17,567 bases of DNA from Candidatus Woesearchaeota archaeon (GTDB lineage Archaea > Nanobdellota > Nanobdellia > Woesearchaeales > B54-G15), in the NCBI GenBank assembly GCA_003648985.1, contig QMQQ01000009.1, positions 1-17,567 on the forward strand, given 5' to 3'. The first letter of the stretch is position 1. Each line of letters starts with the position of its first letter. The notes under the pieces were generated by a model. That model was not told the DNA's origin. It did not search any database and saw nothing but the letters and a program-made list of their open reading frames with translations. The translations under genes were made by a program, and so were the position numbers. Of the stretch, positions 14,348-17,567 are shown in pieces.

Positions 14348-14355
14348 GTTATCCA

Positions 14356-14967
14356 ATGCGTTTACTGCTTGGCGTTCCATTCCTCGACGAATTTCTTTCA
14401 GAATGTTTTGGTTCTGGCAGCATAACCACGGTATATGGCCCTGCCGCAACAGGAAAAACGCTTTTCTGCCTGCTCATCGCAAAATCAGCATCAAAGATCG
14501 GAAAAGTATTCTATATTGACTCTGAACATGATTTCTCTATAGAAAGATTCAAGCAAATAAACAAAACCTGGCAAGAAGACCTTAAAAACATCATCATATC
14601 AAAGCCAAAATCATTCACAGAGCAAAAAAAGATCATCTTTTCCTTAACTCCAAAAGGAGCTTCTGCTATTATTGTCGACTCGATAACAAGGCATTACCAA
14701 ACAGCAGGATATCCGATAAAGGATCTTGAAAGACAGCTCATCATAATAAGAAAATTAGCAAAAGAAAACAATATTCCGATAATCCTAACGAGCAGAGTAT
14801 TTACAGATCCAGAGAAAAAAACATATCACCTTTATGGTGAACAAGTCATTAAAACATATTCAAAATATTTGTTAAAGCTTGAAAAAGCAAAAAAAAGCAT
14901 AATTGCAGAATATAAAAACAAAAAGAAATTTTTTAGAATCGGCACAGAAGGGATCATTCCTCCATGA
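14356..14967 (+). CDS. radB: RadB, RecA-superfamily recombination accessory ATPase
   Basis: A 203-aa protein consisting of a RecA core without the N-terminal helix-hairpin-helix domain of RadA, the defining layout of RadB. It has Walker A GPAATGKT (28-35, canonical Gly-Lys-Thr), a YIDSEHDF strand and acidic loop (53-60), Walker B AIIVDSITRHY (104-114) and a late basic region (KLEKAKKSIIAEYKNKKKF). RadB is an archaeal RadA paralogue that assists homologous recombination. It is slightly shorter than the usual 215-235 aa but appears complete. It begins at a leaderless ATG and overlaps the convergent uS2 gene by 14 nt at the stop. KaiC-like or circadian-type RecA paralogues are the alternative, but the size and motifs favour RadB. 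Confidence 0.88.
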   Translation: MRLLLGVPFLDEFLSECFGSGSITTVYGPAATGKTLFCLLIAKSASKIGKVFYIDSEHDFSIERFKQINKTWQEDLKNIIISKPKSFTEQKKIIFSLTPKGASAIIVDSITRHYQTAGYPIKDLERQLIIIRKLAKENNIPIILTSRVFTDPEKKTYHLYGEQVIKTYSKYLLKLEKAKKSIIAEYKNKKKFFRIGTEGIIPP

Positions 14968-15556
14968 ACTCCTCAATCTTCCCAGGAAACTCCTCGTCCT
15001 TCTGTATCTTTCCTTTATTTTTCAAATACTCTCTTGCAAGAATATAAAATACCAATCCGAGTGCTTTTTTTCCTTTATTATTACACGGAATAGCAAGATC
15101 AATATTATTTACTTGATTGTTCGTATCGCAAAGCGCAACAATTGGAATCCCCCTCTTTAAAGCATCTGCAACAGCGTTCCTATCAGGCCAGGCATCAACA
15201 ACCAATAAAACCTTCGGCTCTATATAGTTCTTCAAATTAGGATTTGTCATTATGCCAGGTGGATACCTCGCTGGATATGCCATTGCTCCTGTATATTTAG
15301 CAAACAATTCAATGGCCTTCCATCCATTTTCCCTCCTACTAACAACAAGTATATCCTCTGCTTCATAGTTTGCCAAAAACTTGGCAGCAATCTTTAACCT
15401 TTCATCAATTTTCTGCAAATTAAGAATAGATAAGCCATCAGGCCTTGTTTTATAAATAAATGGCTCCATATATTTTGTTTTAAACTTCGTACCTATATGT
15501 ACTCCTGCCTTTAAATAAACGTCCTGCGGCACCAAAAACTGCTGTTGTTCTGTCAT
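14954..15556 (-). CDS. rps2: Small-subunit ribosomal protein uS2, archaeal type
   Basis: A 200-aa ribosomal protein uS2 (S2p/Sa). Family signatures are visible: YLKAGVHIGTKFKTKYMEPFIYKTRPDGL, ILNLQKIDERL, ILVVSRRENGWKAIELFAKYTGA, the RYPPGIMTNPN segment and DAWPDRNAVADALKRGIPIVALCDTNN. It is shorter at the N-terminus than bacterial S2, as usual in archaea. The ATG at 15556 was preferred to a GTG at 15577 because a TATA box centred near 15584 is about 28 nt upstream, implying a leaderless transcript that would not contain the GTG. It is a single gene here, not next to the enolase/rpoK/rpoN genes it accompanies in many archaea. It converges on radB with a 14-nt overlap. Confidence 0.95.
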   Translation of the reverse strand: MTEQQQFLVPQDVYLKAGVHIGTKFKTKYMEPFIYKTRPDGLSILNLQKIDERLKIAAKFLANYEAEDILVVSRRENGWKAIELFAKYTGAMAYPARYPPGIMTNPNLKNYIEPKVLLVVDAWPDRNAVADALKRGIPIVALCDTNNQVNNIDLAIPCNNKGKKALGLVFYILAREYLKNKGKIQKDEEFPGKIEEFMEE

Positions 15557-15578
15557 CCTTCCCTTGCTTCTGCTCACG

Positions 15579-15592
15579 ATTTAAAAATATTT
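15579..15592 (-). promoter_or_regulatory. TATA promoter of uS2
   Basis: On the minus strand AAATATTTTTAAAT, centred near 15584, lies about 28 nt from the chosen ATG. The core is the same as in front of the RPA gene. Just upstream (15594-15609) GTGTTTCA is repeated twice in tandem, with no known meaning. No ribosome-binding site is spaced properly for this ATG; the purine run directly before it touches the start codon. Confidence 0.6.
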
Positions 15593-15635
15593 CGTGTTTC
15601 AGTGTTTCAGGCATCTGTTCTGAATTTAGAAAATT

Positions 15636-16640
15636 TTATTTTGTAATTCTCTCCTCAGTTTTAGATTCTTCTTTAATTTTTAATTCTAAGAAATTTTCAG
15701 CTATTCTTTCGGGATCAAAAAATTCATCCACGCTTTTTCCTGTATGTGATTCAAAATTCTTATCTTGATAATCTTCTCTTAGCCTATACATTTCAATAAA
15801 TCTATCGACAAGTTCAGTTAGAAGCTTTTTATCTGGCACAGACTCTCTGATTATACAACCATTTTTATCTACTTGTGCAAATCCAGAATACATGAAATAG
15901 CGCCAGAAAGCCTCTACAACCAATTTTGTATTTTCATCAATAGATACTGGTCTTAGTATGTCTCTTGCAACTTGTCCAGGATTTACTCCAAGATAAAATC
16001 TTAAAAGTTCCAGAGCAAATGCCTCTCGGATAACTTCGTATGTCAAATGTGTATCCCAGCTAATCCAATGGGAAAGTTCAGATTTTTCTTTCGGTGTTAA
16101 TCTTTTATCCTTAATAGAATTTCTTATTGATTGTTCTATAAGCAACAATCCACCGCATTTCCCTCCTCTCCGAGCCATGTTTACATAACTCCTTATTCCT
16201 TTTATTTCTTGGCATGCATAAGCAATAGGACCAGTAAAATGATCTTCTGTAAAATTGAATTTAAGACTATAAAAAGTTCTGTATAAGCCAGAAAGTAAGC
16301 GCGAAAATACTTCTCGATTTATATCTGAATCTTCTTCTTGATGTATTCTTAAAACTTCTTCTAAAGCTTTTTCTCTCTCCATTATTTTTAATGTTGCTAT
16401 TGTAAGTGCCTCGGCTATATAACAATTTACTACATCTCTAAGAGATACACCTTTCATGGCTTCCCTATCAAAAAGTTTACTCCAAAAAGAAGGTTCAGAC
16501 CCGTATCTAATTTTGGGCTGGATTTCAACAGGGATATGCGTGTCTGGATCAAGAGGATTCGCTCTTTTAATATATATTTCAATAAGTCCATGATAGCGTT
16601 CATATTCCTCGGGTTCAAGAGGAGATGATAAAGGATACAT
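15636..16640 (-). CDS. Unrecognised 334-aa soluble protein
   Basis: No family recognised. The protein is cytosolic in character: no signal or membrane helix, mostly alpha-helical, with charged stretches (IMEREKALEEVLRIHQEEDSD) and a very hydrophilic C-terminal tail (KIKEESKTEERITK). A glycine-rich loop ARRGGKCGG and a HWISWDTHLTYE segment stand out but match no catalytic motif known to me. A TATA-like element about 28 nt upstream suggests a leaderless start at the ATG at 16640. Codon choice differs from the rest of the window: Lys is almost always AAA, Leu TTA/CTT, Arg AGA, and G- and C-ending codons are balanced. This points to recent acquisition. It may belong functionally with the DUF4143 ATPase upstream. 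Confidence 0.75.
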   Translation of the reverse strand: MYPLSSPLEPEEYERYHGLIEIYIKRANPLDPDTHIPVEIQPKIRYGSEPSFWSKLFDREAMKGVSLRDVVNCYIAEALTIATLKIMEREKALEEVLRIHQEEDSDINREVFSRLLSGLYRTFYSLKFNFTEDHFTGPIAYACQEIKGIRSYVNMARRGGKCGGLLLIEQSIRNSIKDKRLTPKEKSELSHWISWDTHLTYEVIREAFALELLRFYLGVNPGQVARDILRPVSIDENTKLVVEAFWRYFMYSGFAQVDKNGCIIRESVPDKKLLTELVDRFIEMYRLREDYQDKNFESHTGKSVDEFFDPERIAENFLELKIKEESKTEERITK

Positions 16641-16660
16641 AGGAACTGAAAAACTAATGC

Positions 16661-16676
16661 TTTTTTTAAATTTTTA
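16661..16676 (-). promoter_or_regulatory. Probable TATA promoter of the 334-aa gene
   Basis: On the minus strand an AAAAATTTAAAAAAA stretch centred near 16669 lies about 28-29 nt before the ATG at 16640, with no ribosome-binding site. It sits in the 99-bp gap after the DUF4143 gene, so the gene probably has its own leaderless transcript. The gap otherwise holds only A/T-rich sequence and a CCTTAAGG palindrome at 16722-16729. Confidence 0.5.
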
Positions 16677-16739
16677 TTGTTTTTATTGTATTTAATTTTA
16701 AAGAATAAATTTCTTAAGTGACCTTAAGGCATCATAAAT

Positions 16740-17567
16740 TTATTTGTTCTTTTTTAATTTCATAAGAAACATAGGTATATTTTTTTCATCAAGAACTATA
16801 ACATTTTCTGGATATTTGCGATGGGGTTTTTTGGCTTTTACTTCTATTTTTAGATTATTAGCGATACAATCTATTTCGTATTTGTTTTTATAATAATAGA
16901 TTTCTCCAAATTTTCTGTACAAGTGTTCTTGAACTATGTGCTCGTACAAGGCACTTTCTAAAAACTCAGTCGAAGTCCAAAAAGCAGCAGCCCTTAGTAA
17001 AAGAGGGTCCCTGAAAAATATCTTTTTTTCTTTTCTGAATTTAATTTTTCCGCTTCCTTTCCAATATACAATCTTGAGCAGATACATATTTTCAAATATC
17101 TCCAAATAAGTCCTAACAGTTTTATAATCAATTCCTATATCCGAAGCTATGGCTTGATAGGAAATAGCAGAAGGAATCTTAGTTAAAAGTGAAGAAAATA
17201 TCTCAAAAGCAAGCTTAGGGCTTAGGCCTATTTTTAAGATCTCACTTTCTATAGCATCAACAATTTCCTGTAAAAAAGCATGAGTATTATCCAAAGCTCC
17301 TAAAAAACCTCCTGTTAAAAGATACTTTTGAAATTTCTTTCTTATTTCAGATTCATTTAGCTTTACTTTGAAAAGTTCAAAAAATTCCGGAAAACTTAAA
17401 GGCAAAACTTCAATTTTCCTTCCAAAACCCATTCGTCCAGGAAAAAGTTCTGCTTGCTTTCTAACTTTCAATGTCAATGATCCAGAAACTGCCAGCACAG
17501 AATCTTTGAATTGTCCTCCATCTATAAAACCTTTCAGAGGCCTCCACCAATTAGCAAGGCTTGTTAC
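16740..17567 (-). CDS. DUF4143-type AAA ATPase (5' end beyond window)
   Basis: The C-terminal 275 residues of an archaeal/bacterial AAA_14-DUF4143 ATPase (COG1373-like). The reading frame is open to the right edge, entering with NWWRPLKGFIDGGQFKDSVL. It continues with the sensor-like strand AVSGSLTLK, the ELFPGRMGFGRKIEVLPLSFPEF motif characteristic of the family, YLLTGGFLGAL, a winged-helix-like region (YQAIASDIGIDYKTVRTYLEIFENMYLL), and the C-terminal nuclease-like module (FLESALYEHIVQEHLYRKFGEIYYYKNKYEIDCIANNLKIEVKAKK). The last part keeps the E-x-K-like pattern of restriction-endonuclease folds. The Walker motifs lie outside the window. The family is often laterally transferred, found in accessory regions, and has no firm function. 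The internal GTG at 17498 is not the true start. Confidence 0.88.
   Translation of the reverse strand, partial: VTSLANWWRPLKGFIDGGQFKDSVLAVSGSLTLKVRKQAELFPGRMGFGRKIEVLPLSFPEFFELFKVKLNESEIRKKFQKYLLTGGFLGALDNTHAFLQEIVDAIESEILKIGLSPKLAFEIFSSLLTKIPSAISYQAIASDIGIDYKTVRTYLEIFENMYLLKIVYWKGSGKIKFRKEKKIFFRDPLLLRAAAFWTSTEFLESALYEHIVQEHLYRKFGEIYYYKNKYEIDCIANNLKIEVKAKKPHRKYPENVIVLDEKNIPMFLMKLKKNK

Noticed and set aside
15554..15577. GTG start giving a longer uS2
   Set aside because: The TATA box is too close to the GTG, which would lie outside the predicted leaderless transcript.
16713..16729. CTTAAG/CCTTAAGG palindromes as a terminator or attachment site
   Set aside because: Short, A/T-rich, no following T-run on the minus strand and no matching copy elsewhere in the window.
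1..17567. CRISPR arrays, tRNA or rRNA genes, insertion sequences
   Set aside because: No regularly spaced repeats, no cloverleaf-like G+C-rich segment and no transposase or terminal inverted repeats were found by reading; gaps between genes are too short for most of these.

Overview
The window is A+T-rich and clearly archaeal. It carries RadA and RadB recombinases, a zinc-finger replication protein A, an archaeal multiprotein bridging factor (aMBF1), an archaeal-type ribosomal protein uS2, TATA-box promoters about 25-29 nt from several start codons, and exported proteins with KGQ-type class III (archaellin/pilin) signal sequences. Tight packing, 1-4 nt gene overlaps, small secreted proteins and a membrane-anchored thioredoxin-like protein suggest a small-genome DPANN-type archaeon (Woesearchaeota/Pacearchaeota-like). 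That placement is inference from gene style, not from a marker tree.

Layout, left to right. (1) 1-1080, minus: an 87-aa conserved-looking small protein and radA (running off the left edge), one transcription unit. (2) 1164-2640, minus: RPA-type single-stranded DNA-binding protein, then a YdjM/DUF457-like membrane metal-hydrolase. (3) 2676-8699, minus: twelve tightly coupled genes, nearly all encoding small proteins with one N-terminal membrane helix. Eight have a K-G-type prepilin-like N-terminus, several are Cys-rich or rich in N-glycosylation sequons, and two (41 and 51 aa) are very small. No pilus ATPase, platform protein or prepilin peptidase lies in the window. This is the best candidate for an undescribed system. 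(4) 8827-9638, plus: YjbQ-family protein and aMBF1. (5) 9626-14314, minus: two polytopic GT-C-like membrane proteins, a processive GT2 glycosyltransferase and an exported-side thioredoxin-like protein, in one operon. (6) 14356-14967, plus: RadB, sharing a nearly perfect palindromic promoter with the glycosyltransferase operon. (7) 14954-15556, minus: uS2. (8) 15636-17567, minus: an unrecognised 334-aa soluble protein and a DUF4143-type ATPase (running off the right edge). These two have different codon composition from the rest and look acquired.

How the parts may fit (inference): block 3 could build an extracellular appendage or envelope complex. Block 5 could supply glycans and disulfide chemistry for it, since block 3 proteins are rich in sequons and cysteines and the thioredoxin-like domain is predicted to face outside. 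Blocks 1, 2 and 6 together hold both recombinase paralogues and the single-stranded DNA-binding protein. No tRNA, rRNA, CRISPR array, insertion sequence or long repeat was seen, and no gene-free stretch exceeds about 130 bases.
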